From NCBI GenBank assembly GCA_964017235.1, contig OZ024936.1:50271028-50335027 (forward strand): a stretch of DNA of 64,000 bases. The letters are read 5' to 3'. The notes beneath the pieces were generated by a model. The model made no database searches. It saw nothing but the letters and a program-made list of their open reading frames with translations, and was not told the DNA's origin. Position 1 is the first letter of the stretch; each line of letters starts with the position of its first letter. The position numbers and the translations under genes were made by a program. The stretch is from Sabellastarte sp. h YS-2021. Its lineage: Eukaryota > Annelida > Polychaeta > Sabellida > Sabellidae. Positions 1 to 11,175 of the stretch are shown one piece after another.

Positions 1-579
1 TGCATATTGTCAAGTAAAATAAGTTAAGATCAAGTAACACTCATGTTTTCTATATTGCTTATGCATTCAACGCAAACCAGAAGTACCATATACCTCTTAT
101 GTCGCCCACTTCCTGTATGAGAAAAATACACAAGAAGTCACAGGAAAAAAGCAAATTTAATGAATTTACAGTTTATGGATATAGATTTTCAATTTATTAC
201 ACATATTTAACATTTTCATTGTCATTTAGAATATGAAACATAAGATATCTGGTATGGTGTTCAGACTTAATACCACAAAAGTGAAAAATCAGGTACAGAG
301 TGTCACAATGGTACTATGTTGTCACTTGTTTCTTGGATTTTGACACTTCTGTACACCCAAGATTTATAGGTTTTACTTATACCTTGTTATTTCCATTGAA
401 AAGAAGTAAACACTCTTTGCATCAAATTAGGTTCTAGTTATTGCCACTGTCTGTAAGTGGAACTTCTAGTTATCCTTGTATTTTGCAGTAATAATTGTTG
501 GGACTTAGAAAGTACTTCTACTTGTAGCAATTTTCTACTTATATTAGATCTACTGTACCTTGTCATATTTTTTTTTCAG
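1..579. other. Upstream flank or intron of LRR gene
   Basis: AT-rich sequence with no recognisable exon, RNA gene or mobile element. It ends in a polypyrimidine tract and AG at 578-579, which is the acceptor of the first LRR-gene exon seen. The missing N-terminal exon(s) of that gene must lie here unrecognised or, more likely, left of the window. Confidence 0.5.
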
Positions 580-684
580 ATCCTACATTTATTAAACTAG
601 TCATACAAATGTGGCCAATCTTGTCATTAAAGAAGAGACACAGAAACGTTAAAAAGTTGACAGAAATGGTGCTGCAGGAAGCAG
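580..684 (+). CDS. LRRC14/PRAME-like LRR protein, first exon seen (partial gene)
   Basis: A 105-nt coding exon. It opens with two bases completing a codon, runs 34 codons, and leaves one base at the GT donor (685). It encodes a segment with the motif IQMWPILSLKKR. That resembles the N-terminal 'WPF/WP..L' cap region that LRRC14 and the PRAME family carry before their leucine-rich repeats (family knowledge). The acceptor is a T-rich tract ending in CAG at 577-579. Frame and phase join cleanly to the next exon at 2044, which is the main support. The start codon is not in this exon. Human LRRC14 is about 490 residues and roughly 408 residues are visible here, so some 60-80 N-terminal residues are missing. 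LRRC14 proteins are cytosolic or nuclear adaptors; vertebrate LRRC14 is reported to act in NF-kB signalling, but function in this animal is unknown. Confidence 0.72.
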
Positions 685-1269
685 GTAATATCATTTTGTA
701 TTTTTTTTCATTCTTTATTTAGTTGATTAAGTTTTTTATTTAATTGATTAAGTTTAATGTTATAAAATAACTAGAGAGTACTTGTAGAGTGCAGACCTCC
801 ACAATTAATAATAATAATAATAGTACAAGCATTTATATATGGCAAAATTGATGAACATCGTCTAATGCGCTGGAAACCAAAAATGGACAGTCGTTAGCCA
901 TAGTAAAGTCATAACTCAGCAATTAAGAAGTGGTTCAGCTACTGTCATTGACAGATTTAGAGCCACATCTATATATCTCAGTTGCCAGTGGTAATAACTG
1001 ATAGAATTTTGCTTTGAAATAGTTAACATTGAAGGACTCAACTTTGATGGATAGGTACCTGGATATATTTTTATTCTTACTTTATTTGCTTCTACAGTTT
1101 GTATAATTTGCTTGGGAACACTTCAGCTTATTAAACTCAACACAATGGTGAAATGATTATAAAATTAAACCAGAAGTAAGGTAGTTTTGATCATTTAAAG
1201 TAAGATTAAATGTGAAAAACAAAGTACCACGATTGATAATATTCACAATTATTATCCATTTAAAGCTAC

Positions 1270-1452
1270 TTTATCTACCTGTGGCAAAAGCTGGTAGTTG
1301 TTTGCCATTGGTCGGTAGTTTACAGTACAGAACCTTGACCAACTGTATGTACTGGTTTCCTCTGTCCATAAAACTACCTGTACTGATATGACCAATACAA
1401 TGTGTTGAAAGCGATGTTAAAACCCAAATAAATAAATAAATAAAATAAATCT
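1270..1452 (+). mobile_element. tRNA-derived SINE (family 1), 5'-truncated
   Basis: It matches the body and 3' half of the complete copy at 22677-22917: the stretches around ACAGTACAGAACCTTGACC and TGTACTGGTTTCCTCTG, then GTTAAAACCC followed by an AAATAAATAAATA tail. The tRNA-like head with boxes A and B is missing. Mollusc SINEs with this 3' end are known; the exact family name was not checked. Confidence 0.75.
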
Positions 1453-1599
1453 GTGACAGTTTCAGGTACAAAGGTCTCTGTTGACAGTTAGCTGGGTGCA
1501 GCCACTCCAAAATAATTGCCCACTGAGCCATTGGGGCCTTTACTTAACTAACAGAATACTTGATCTCTTCTTATGTTTGTAGTTTGATAAATAAAGGTT

Positions 1600-2022
1600 A
1601 AGGTTATTGACTAACTAAAAGGCAGTCACCTTGCAGAAGTGATCATACCAAAGGTTATATTATGTTAATTTTCTCACTTGATAGATAAATGTAAGTGTTG
1701 TAGTGTTAACCTAAAGAAAGACAATTTCCGTGCTCAGTAGGTCATACTAAAGATTTTATCTTTTATTTCTCATTCGATCAGGGATGGAGTATATTACATG
1801 CTGTTTATTAATTTTACAGTGCCACCTATTACAATTACAATTCCATGCCAAATGTTTTACTCTATCACTCTTACTACTATATTGTCATTTGTTACTTTTA
1901 TTACTTTCTGTTACTTTGCATCATCTAGTAAGTAGAAATGATATGATAGATAAACGTTTGTGTTGCAGACTTCAAAAAGACAATCATCTTGCTCTAAAGA
2001 TACTCCCAAATATTATAATCTG
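1600..2022 (+). pseudogene. Three decayed tandem copies of LRR-gene exon 2
   Basis: Segments at about 1606-1665, 1704-1765 and 1969-2015 resemble the first 50-60 nt of the functional exon at 2044. Two of them (1704, 1969) are preceded by the same GTGTTGTAG or GTGTTGCAG acceptor context. All share an AAGAxxATC..CTTGCTC..GAAATCATCCCAAAG-like core with substitutions and small indels. The copy at 1969 is one base shorter before the ACAAT block, so it is out of frame and reaches a stop; the copy at 1704 reaches TAG. They look like tandem duplicates of an intron end plus exon start that have lost coding capacity. Confidence 0.6.
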
Positions 2023-2043
2023 AGATAAATACTTGTGTTGTAG

Positions 2044-2160
2044 ATTTAAAGAAAGACAATCGCCTTGCTCAAGAAATCATCCCAAAGATTATCAAAGACA
2101 TGCTGAGTCATGAACGTGCTCTTCCACTGCATAATAAGTACTCCATCAACATTCCCCAAG
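2044..2160 (+). CDS. LRRC14/PRAME-like LRR protein, exon 2
   Basis: A 117-nt exon: acceptor TGTTGTAG, 2+114+1 bases, donor GTGAAT at 2161. The split codon G|AT gives Asp, followed by a charged helical stretch (KKDNRLAQEIIPKIIKDMLS) and a short loop ending SINIPQ. It carries no LRR motif; in LRRC14/PRAME proteins this region is the helical cap before the repeats. It is out of frame with the three decayed upstream copies, and it alone has both splice sites and an open frame. The donor GTGAAT is weaker than average. Confidence 0.72.
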
Positions 2161-3571
2161 GTGAATTAAAGTCTTTAATATGTTGAGAATATGACTTATA
2201 GGGGAAAATGTAAAGTCCTCCAGTGAGGAAGGACCCTTCTTATTATACTTTAAATTTGGGGAATTTTAGGCCAGCTATCTGATCTGTGGGTAAAGATTCA
2301 GTACTCTTGTGTATTAAATACTGTGTTGACATTTCTAGAGATGAATAAAAAACATAAATGTGTTGAGATTATAAACTACAGAGAGATAACGTAAAATTCT
2401 TCTAAAATTTGTAATTCATTTGGCGACAATTTTAGAATACTTGACAATGTATGCCTCATAAAATTCAGTAATTTAAAAGATATCGACTTATTAGCTAATT
2501 TAAAGTAAGGTTGTAACTTTATGATGATTTTATGAATACCTGGTGTATAAGTTTTATACTCTTTTTCTCAACATACACCCACATCTCCAATTTCTTTTTT
2601 ATGCCCCCAAGTAGCCAGTCACATACAGAACCAGTTATAAGTGATTGAGAACTACACTTGCATTACTCTTTGTAAATGTTACTCAGTTGGAAAATGGCCA
2701 ACTGGCCCACAATTATGGGAAAACCAAAGATAAATGTACCATACTATTTACATAAATAAATAAATATTTATTTTCCCAACAACAAAAATATCTAACTGTA
2801 TCCTGTTTGAAAGTTAAATAAACACTGGTTTTGATGTTGCGGAAATTTGCTTTCAATTTTGATAATTTGATAGGTATTTCACCAAGAGCTTACAGATTTA
2901 GCATATTTATTTTTGGTATATTTGGGCATTGACAAAATGTTGGCAGCCTTGACCTTAAATCTCAAGGTCTGTGGCGGCCTCAAGAAAATAGTTTTTTTAC
3001 CCATGTTTTACAGAATTTTGCTTGTTGTACACTGTAATAAGTCCATTGAGACCATTTTGAGCCATTTTTGACATGTTTTAGCTTTTAGTTTTGGATAAAC
3101 GCAGAGGAAGCCATTTTAAATTTGCAATGGAGCTTTGGAAAACCATAAGTATTAATATTTAAGTAAAGGTCTTGAATCTCCCTTATTACAGGTCCTTTGG
3201 GTTTGAAATGTTAGAACAATGTCTAGGCTGCAAATCTTTTTATGTGATCAAATTTTGTCTTTCATCTTAGCTGCAAGGTCATACGAGGTGGACTCACATA
3301 AAAGACCTTCTGTTTCCCTTATTATTGGTCCAAATTGTTAGAATGTGAAAACAATTAACAGAAAATCATTGGTTTTGAGGCTGTAAGATTTTACTTTTGA
3401 TGTTTCCCTTAAGATCAAATGATAATACCTTACCTTCAGACAGTAGCCCTTGTACATCATTTGAGGGTTATTATGTGAATTGTGCTGAATTTATCCATCC
3501 AAGTAAAACCTGTGTTGTACAATTTAAATAGTTCCGGTGACATTTCTTCTTGTGCTCTTTGTTTTCACCAG
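2161..3571 (+). other. Intron 2 of the LRR gene
   Basis: Mostly unremarkable AT-rich sequence. Positions about 2930-3430 are an old, diverged copy of the B-type 145-bp repeat: phrases such as CTCCCTTATTACAGGTCC, 'CTGCAAATCTTTT.ATGTGATC' and 'AGCTGCAAGGTCATACGAGG' recur at 20.7-22.3 kb. Confidence 0.6.
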
Positions 3572-3704
3572 GGAAGAAAATGGTTGTAAAAGTGGATAAA
3601 CTTGAATTCACTACACAGACAACATTTTTCATGGACTACCTTATAACTCATTGCCTGCGAAGTGTCACTCCACTTCATGTTGAGGTCTCAAATGTTCTCA
3701 TCAG
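3572..3704 (+). CDS. LRRC14/PRAME-like LRR protein, exon 3
   Basis: A 133-nt exon (2+129+2). The acceptor is TTTTCACCAG and the donor GTAAAA. It encodes MVVKVDKLEFTTQ followed by TFFMDYLITHCLRSVTPLHV. The layout corresponds to the LRRC14 segment in which a V.VDL..N strand precedes a helix of the type FL.EAL..S. Phase matches both neighbours. The long helix plus the following EVSNVLIR strand is the first LRR-like unit. Confidence 0.75.
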
Positions 3705-4647
3705 GTAAAAGAATCAGATTAAACTTTTGGCGGATTTGGTTGAATTTTTTTCTTTATGCATTTTTTTTTTTTTTGCGTATGACAGATGTATGCAGTGAGA
3801 AGTTAACAGTAAAATCTGTTAACAAACTGTGAGCCGTGTATAATGTATGTAAATCATGACAACGACAAAAATAACAGTACACATGAAAGTTTGCTACTTG
3901 AAAACGAATCTTTGTCAATAGATGTGAAAAGTGCACAATGCTTTAACAACTGAATATACCTTTTTCCTATTGTTGGAACTATTCCTATTTTTGGAATTTT
4001 TAAAAGAAAAACAACCAATTTTGTGAAAAACATTGAATTTCATCAAGAATAAGAATTTTTAAATTTATGGAAATTATTAGACTTGTACGTGTAATAAGGT
4101 CAAATTGGAGGCATAAGTGTTCCAAAAACAAGTAGCAAATTAGTGTATTAGTTGTTCATTAATATGAAAGTAGTTTTTGCAGAAAAAATTGTTTTGCATA
4201 TAAGCTTTCTATAGAAATTTTGAAAAAAAAAAAATTTTTTTCCTATTCTAAGAATTTATATGCTAAGAAAATGCATATAATATTCTAAGAAATTTCTTAC
4301 ATTAAGAATAAGATTATTCACATTTATAGGCACTGATTGTGTGAAAATATCAAGGTTTTTAACTTATAAATAACATGTATTTGTCTGCACTAAAAAGAGT
4401 TGGGTAAAATAATATTTTGGGTGTGGAACCTATTACTGGAGAAAAACATTACCCCTTTACGACAAAGTTTTAAAATGTTTACACTGATTTTATGAAGTGT
4501 TAATATGTGCATTTTATTTAAGCTGTTTGCTGAAAAACAAACAGGAATGCTTATTGTCTAAGAGCATTTAAATCAGAGTATTGATGTAGTTAAATGCTTA
4601 ACTTGACAATACTGTATTAATAATGCTTTATATTTGAATGTCTCTAG
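3705..4647 (+). other. Intron 3 of the LRR gene
   Basis: AT-rich, with short inverted A/T stretches near 4230-4300. No mobile element or gene was recognised. Confidence 0.5.
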
Positions 4648-4723
4648 GTCAGATCTGAACCTGGGGGATGAAATACTAGACTCCCTTGCCCCTTTCATTG
4701 TGTTCAGAGGTCATGCAGTTGAG
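4648..4723 (+). CDS. LRRC14/PRAME-like LRR protein, exon 4
   Basis: A 76-nt exon (1+75), ending on a codon boundary. The acceptor is TGTCTCTAG and the donor GTAATG. It encodes RSDLNLGDEILDSLAPFIVF and then RGHAVE, an LRR-type strand followed by a helix. It joins in phase 0 to the last exon at 15239 across a 10.5-kb intron. A strong G-quadruplex motif starts 33 nt into that intron. Confidence 0.75.
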
Positions 4724-4756
4724 GTAATGATATTTACATGTTGGGATGTAAAGGCA

Positions 4757-4783
4757 GGGGGGTAGGGGTAGGGGGAGAGAGGG
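4757..4783 (+). other. G-quadruplex motif in intron 4
   Basis: Four G-runs of six, four, five and three G separated by TA, TA and AGAGA fit the G3+N1-7 quadruplex rule. The motif is on the gene's sense strand, so it could fold in the pre-mRNA just after the exon 4 donor. Confidence 0.6.
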
Positions 4784-6284
4784 TCGAGAGTTTCCTGTTG
4801 TAAGTTTTTGTGGATGGATGATTAGACATGTGCTCAATTAATTGTCGGTGATAGTGTACAATTGCGGTTAATCGCTGATGCTTTCTAATGATCGATTACT
4901 CTGCTTAAGGGGCTATCAACGTAGTGACGTATATTTAGTTAGTGTAGTCCTCGCTAGGTGGCTTGTATAGAAAGCACATATTCGTTGCTATGCACGGACT
5001 TATTTGTAGTGTTTACAAATATGTTGAACTACATCACACAGCAAGGCTAGTACATTTACGCATGTCCTTTTATATTTCAAATGTATCTATACATTAATCT
5101 ACATAAACAACAGCACACACATATTTCAGCTTGTTTTGTAAATTTACAGTGATAGGACAGGTTTTGTTTTTATACTGTGCAATATAACAACAGAGTGAAG
5201 AATTTAAGTATCAACGGAAAGCCACGTGTCTTTATTTACCTTCCAAGGACAAGGGATTTATTTACATGTAACTGCACTGTTTTGCTTGCATCAGATAGAT
5301 TCTCAAGATTTATTTCCTATTTTCCATTTATCTTATAATTTCACAACCAATGTTTCTCTTCATGATACATCTACTAGTAATTTTTAAAAAAATGTATATA
5401 GATTAATACGCTCTCTCACTGCCATCAGTACTGGCAGATATTGCTCCCTTAGCAACAGAGACACACCAGTCTATCGAGACAAAAAAGAAATACTTAGAAG
5501 TTATATATGAGGACACTGTGCATTTAACTAACAAATATGTAACAGTGATTGAAACCAGTAATCTTTGTTTATTAAAAAGTTACAACAATATAAAAATGCC
5601 ACTTTAAATGTAAAATCAAATTCATTCAAATTTTAGCCCAGAAAATTGCCTTTACACACATACCTGAAACATAAGTATTGATCTTGTGTTGCGTGCAGTT
5701 TTTGTCACATTTGTGAAGGATGTCTCTTTTTGAGGTGACCAAAGTTTGAGCACTTTCATTGCATTTGTTAAAATTTTTATTACATCATTTTAGTAAATAT
5801 AACAAAAAAAATTTATAATAAACTATTCTTTTGATAGTTAGTTTCTTTTTGAACAATCTGTCAACAGTCAAAAAAGCAAGAGTTATTAAGCGTCCCGCAA
5901 GGGACGCTTGTTTGTGTATGGGAGAGCTTCCGGCTCCGCCGGCTCCGCATTTTGTTTTCCTTATAACTCTGTAACCGTTAGGCGGATTCTTTTCAAATTT
6001 GGCAGGTTTAGGCAGTAGCCTTGGGGAATTTTTTTGAATATGCTGCAGTGACATTTCAACCAATCAGAGAGGTCACATGACCAAAAATGTCTTTTTTCGA
6101 TGGGGAAGCTTGTCCGGATGATAACTTGAAAGGAATTTTATCAATTCACCTGAAACTTGGCAAATACATTCATTCTATTAAAATCTGGAAATCATTAGAT
6201 TTTGGCATTGATTGGTCAAGAAATGGCCGAGTAATTAATGATTAATTAATCATTACGAATTTTCCAAATAAGGAAAACACAAAA

Positions 6285-7190
6285 ATGCTTATATCTCGAA
6301 AACCGTGCTAGATAGAGCGATTTCGACGAAATTTTTGTGAGTAGTTTTCCCAATTTTTAAAAAATTTTTGTCTCGCCCAAAATGGCGGCCATTTTGAATT
6401 TTCGAAATTTTCGCAAAAATTGCAAAATACAAAAATGCTTATATCTCAAAAACCGTGCTAGATAGAGCAATTTCGACAAAATTTTTGACCCGCAGGATAT
6501 CTCTGCGGAGTACTTTTCCCAATTTTCAAAAAATTTTTGTCTCGCCAAAAATGGCGGCCATTTTGAATTTTCGAAATTTTCGCAAAAATTGCAAAACACA
6601 AAAATGCTTATATCTCGAAAACCGTGCTAGATAGAGCGATTTCGACGAAATTTTTGACCCGTAGGGTATCTCTGCAGAGTAGTTATCCCAATTTTGAAAA
6701 GAATTTTGTCTCGCCAAAAATGGCGGCCATTTTGAATTTTCGAATTTTTCGCAAAAATTGCAAAACATAAAAATGCTTATATCTCAAAAATCCTGCTAGA
6801 TAGAGCGATTTCGACGAAATATTTGACCCAAAGGGTATCTCTGTAGAGTAGCCATGCCAATTTTCAAACAAAAAATTTCTCGCAAAAAATGGCGGCCATT
6901 TTGAATTTTCGAATTTTTCGCAAAATTGCAAAACACAAAAATGCTTATATCTCGAAAACCGTGCTAGATAGAGCGATTTCGACGAAATTTTTGACCCACT
7001 GGGTATCTCTGCAGAGTAGCCATGCCAATTGTCAAAAAAAATTTTTCTTGCCAAAAATGGCGGCCATTTTGAATTTTCGAATTTTTGCGCAAAAATTGCA
7101 AAACACAAAAATGCTAATATTTCAAAAACCGTGCTACATAGAGCGATTTCGACGAAATTTTTTATCTTCAGGGTATCTCTGCAGAGCAGC
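6285..7190 (+). repeat. 169-bp tandem array in element A
   Basis: About 5.3 units with exact 169-bp spacing of the AATGGCGGCCATTTTGAATT block (6382, 6551, 6720, 6889, 7058). Each unit carries the palindrome AAAATGGC-G-GCCATTTT, a TTTTCGAAA segment, and 'TATATCTCGAAAACCGTGCT'. Because 169 is not a multiple of 3, each frame dies after about 1.4 units, producing the repeated 80-codon frames on the - strand. Those are not genes. Confidence 0.9.
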
Positions 7191-7194
7191 TATC

Positions 7195-10100
7195 CCAAAG
7201 AGCTTTCACTTGGTGAAGTTTCAGACCCATAGCTAATTGCTCACCTACTCAAAAAGAGTAAATGCGAATTATCTGTAAAAGTATTGCAGATAGCCAATTT
7301 TTCTCAAATAACTCATTCACCTACTTTTGGGAGAGCTTTCACATGGTGAAGTTTCAGACCCATAGCTAATTACTCACCTACTCAAAATGAGTAAATGCGA
7401 ATTATCTCTAAAAGTATTGCAGATAGCCAATTTTTCTCAAATAACTCATTCACCTACTTTTGGGAGAGCTTTCACTTGGTGAAGTTTCAGACCCATAGCT
7501 AATTGCTCACCTACTCAAAAAGAGTAAATGCGAATTATCTCTAAAAGTATTGCAGATAGCCAATTTTTCTCAAATAACTCATTCACCTACTTTTGGGAGA
7601 GCTTTCACATGGTGAAGTTTCAGACCCATAGCTAATTATTTACCTACTCAAAATGAGTAAATGCTAATTATCTGTAAAAGTATTGCGGATACCCAATTTT
7701 TATCAAATAACTCATTCATCTACTTTTGGGAGAGCTTTCACATGGTGAAGTTTCAGACCCATAGCTAATTACTCACCTACTCAAAATGAGTAAATGCGAA
7801 TTATCTCTAAAAGTATTGCAGATAGCCAATTTTTCTCAAATAACTCATTCACCTACTTTTGGGAGAGCTTTCACTTGGTGAAGTTTCAGACCCATAGCTA
7901 ATTACTCACCTACTCAAAATGAGTAAATGCGAATTATCTCTAAAAGTATTGCAGATAGCCAATTTTTCTCAAATAACTCATTCACCTACTTTTGGCAGAG
8001 CTTTCACTTGGTGAAGTTTCAGACCCATAGCTAATTACTCACCTACTGAAAATGAGTAAATGTGAATTATCTCTAAAAGTATTGCAGATAGCCAATTTTT
8101 CTCAAATAACTCATTCACCTACTTTTGGGAGAGCTTTCACTTGGTGAAGTTTCAGACCCATAGCTAATTACTCACCTACTCAAAATGAGTGCAAATTATC
8201 TCTAAAAGTATTGCAGATAGCCAATTTTTCTCAAATAACTCATTCACCTACTTTTGGGAGAGCTTTCACTTGGTGAAGTTTCAGACCCATAGCTAATTAC
8301 TCACCTACTCAAAATGAGTAAATGTGAATTATCTCTAAAAGTATTGCAGATAGCCAATTTTTGTCAAATTAATCATTCACCTACTTTTGGGAGAGCTTTC
8401 ACTTGGTGAAGTTTCAGACCCATAGCTAATTACTCACCTACTCAAAATGAGTAAATGCGAATTATCTCTAAAAGTATTGCAGATAGCCAATTTTTCTCAA
8501 ATAACTCATTCACCTACTTTTGGCAGAGCTTTCACTTGGTGAAGTTTCAGACCCATAGCTAATTACTCACCTACTCAAAATGAGTAAATGCGAATTATCT
8601 CTAAAAGTATTGCAGATAGCCAATTTTTCTCAAATAACTCATTCACCTACTTTTGGGAGAGCTTTCACTTGGTGAAGTTTCAGACCCATAGCTAATTACT
8701 CACCTACTCAAAATGAGTAAATGCTAATTATCTGTAAAAGTATTGCGGATACCCAATTTTTCTCAAATAACTCATTCATCTACTTTTGGGAGAGCTTTCA
8801 CATGGTGAAGTTTCAGACCCATAGCTAATTACTCACCTACTCAAAATGAGTAAATGCAAATTATCTCTAAAAGTATTGCAGATAGCCAATTTTTCTCAAA
8901 TAACTCATTCACCTACTTTTGGGAGAGCTTTCACTTGGTGAAGTTTCAGACCCATAGCTAATTACTCACCTACTCAAAATGAGTAAATACGAATTATCTC
9001 TAAAAGTATTGCAGATAGCCAATTTTTCTCAAATAACTCATTCACCTACTTTTGGGAGAGCTTTCACTTGGTGAAGTTTCAGACCCATAGCTAATTACTC
9101 ACCTACTCAAAATGAGTAAATGCGAATTATCTCTAAAAGTATTGCAGATAGCCAATTTTTCTCAAATAACTCATTCACCTACTTTTGGCAGAGCTTTCAC
9201 TTGGTGAAGTTTCAGACCCATAGCTAATTACTCACCTACTGAAAATGAGTAAATGTGAGTTATCTCTAAAAGTATTGCAGATAGCCAATTTTTCTCAAAT
9301 AACTCATTCACCTACTTTTGGGAGAGCTTTCACTTGGTGAAGTTTCAGACCCATAGCTAATTACTCACCTACTCAAAATGAGTGCGAATTATCTCTAAAA
9401 GTATTGCAGATAGCCAATTTTTCTCAAATAACTCATTCACCTACTTTTGGGAGAGCTTTCACTTGGTGAAGTTTCAGACCCATAGCTAATTACTCACCTA
9501 CTCAAAATGAGTAAATGCGAATTATCTCTAAAAGTATTGCAGATAGCCAATTTTTCTCAAATAACTCATTCACCTACTTTTGGGAGAGCTTTCACTTGGT
9601 GAAGTTTCAGACCCATAGCTAATTACTCACCTACTCAAAATGAGTAAATGCGAATTATCTCTAAAAGTATTGCAGATAGCCAGTTTTTCTCAAATTAATC
9701 ATTCACCTACTTTTGGGAGAGCTTTCACTTGGTGAAGTTTCAGACCCATAGCTAATTACTCACCTCAAAATGAGTAAATGCGAATTATCTCTAAAAGTAT
9801 TGCAGATAGCCAATTTTTCTCAAATAACTCATTCACCTACTTTTGGGAGAGCTTTCACTCTGTGAAGTTTCAGACCCATAGCTAATTACTCACCTACTCA
9901 AAATGAGTAAATGCGAATTATCTCTAAAAGTATTGCAGATAGCCAATTTTTCTCAAATAACTCATTCACCTACTTTTGGCAGAGCTTTCACTTGGTGAAG
10001 TTTCAGACCCATAGCTAATTACTCACCTACTGAAAATGAGTAAATGTGAATTATCTCTAAAAGTATTGCAGATAGCCAATTTTTCTCAAATAACTCATTC

Positions 10101-11175
10101 ACCTACTTTTGGGAGAGCTTTCACTTGGTGAAGTTTCAGACCCATAGCTAATTACTCACCTACTCAAAATGAGTAAATGCGAATTATCTCTAAAAGTATT
10201 GCAGATAGCCAATTTTTCTCAAATAACTCATTCACCTACTTTTGGGAGAGCTTTCACTTGGTGAAGTTTCAGACCCATAGCTAATTACTCACCTACTCAA
10301 AATGAGTAAATGCGAATTATCTCTAAAAGTATTGCAGATAGCCAATTTTTCTCAAATTAATCATTCACCTACTTTTGGGAGAGCTTTCACTTGGTGAAGT
10401 TTCAGACCCATAGCTAATTACTCGTCTACTCAAAATGAGTAAATGCGAATTATCTCTAAAAGTATTGCAGATAGCCAATTTTTCTCAAATAACTCATTCA
10501 CCTACTTTTGGGAGAGCTTTCACTTGGTGAAGTTTCAGACCCATAGCAAATTACTCACCTACTCAAAATGAGTAAATGCGAATTATCTCTAAAAGTATTG
10601 CAGATAGCCAATTTTTCTCAAATAACTCATTCACCTACTTTTGGCAGAGCTTTCACTTGATGAAGTTTCAGACCCATAGCTAATTATTCACCTACTCAAA
10701 ATGAGTAAATGTGAATTATCTCTAAAAGTATTGCAGATAGCCAATTTTTCTCAAATAACTCATTCACCTACTTTTGGGAGAGCTTTCACTCTGTGAAGTT
10801 TCAGACCCATAGCTATTTATTCACCTACGCAAAATGAGTAAATGCTAATTATCTGTAAAAATATTGCGGATACCCAATTTTTATCAAATACTCATTCATC
10901 TACTTGTGGGAGAGCTTTCACATGGTGAAGTTTCAGACCCATAGCTAATTACTCACCTACTCAAAATGAGTAAATGCGAATTATCTCTAAAAGTATTGCA
11001 GATAGCCAATTTTTCTCAAATAACTCATTCACCTACTTTTGGGAGAGCCTTCACTTGGTGAAGTTTCAGACCCATAGATAATTATTCACCTACTCAAAAT
11101 GAGTAAATGTGAATTATCTCTTAATAGTATTGCAGATAGCCAATTTTTCTCAAATAACTCATTCACCTACTTTGG
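7195..11175 (+). repeat. 133-bp satellite array, about 30 units
   Basis: The landmark GAGAGCTTTCAC recurs every 133 bp (for example 7331, 7464, 7597). Units are highly similar. Each contains two small dyads: TTCAC-TTG-GTGAA and TACTCA-AAA-TGAGTA. Variant monomers mark sub-blocks: CATGGTG, CTTGGTG or CTCTGTG at the first dyad; GGCAGAGC for GGGAGAGC; ATTAATCATTC for ATAACTCATTC; and a version shortened by 5 bp. Confidence 0.95.

Larger units (their letters stand above)
685..2043 (+). other. Intron 1 of the LRR gene
   Basis: It contains a short ATA microsatellite near 808-823, a 5'-truncated SINE (about 1270-1452) and decayed copies of the next exon (1600-2022). GT at 685-686 and AG at 2042-2043 border it. 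An open frame of 79 codons at 1784-2023 is leucine-rich low-complexity sequence running into a decayed exon copy and is not a gene. Confidence 0.65.

Noticed and set aside
6357..7236. Series of 80-141-codon frames in the 169-bp array (also 41594-42461)
   Set aside because: They repeat with the array period on both strands and end wherever the frame shifts between units (169 is not a multiple of 3). No splice or initiation context.
7195..11175. CRISPR-like array
   Set aside because: Whole 133-bp units are repeated without unique spacers, and the sequence is from an animal genome.
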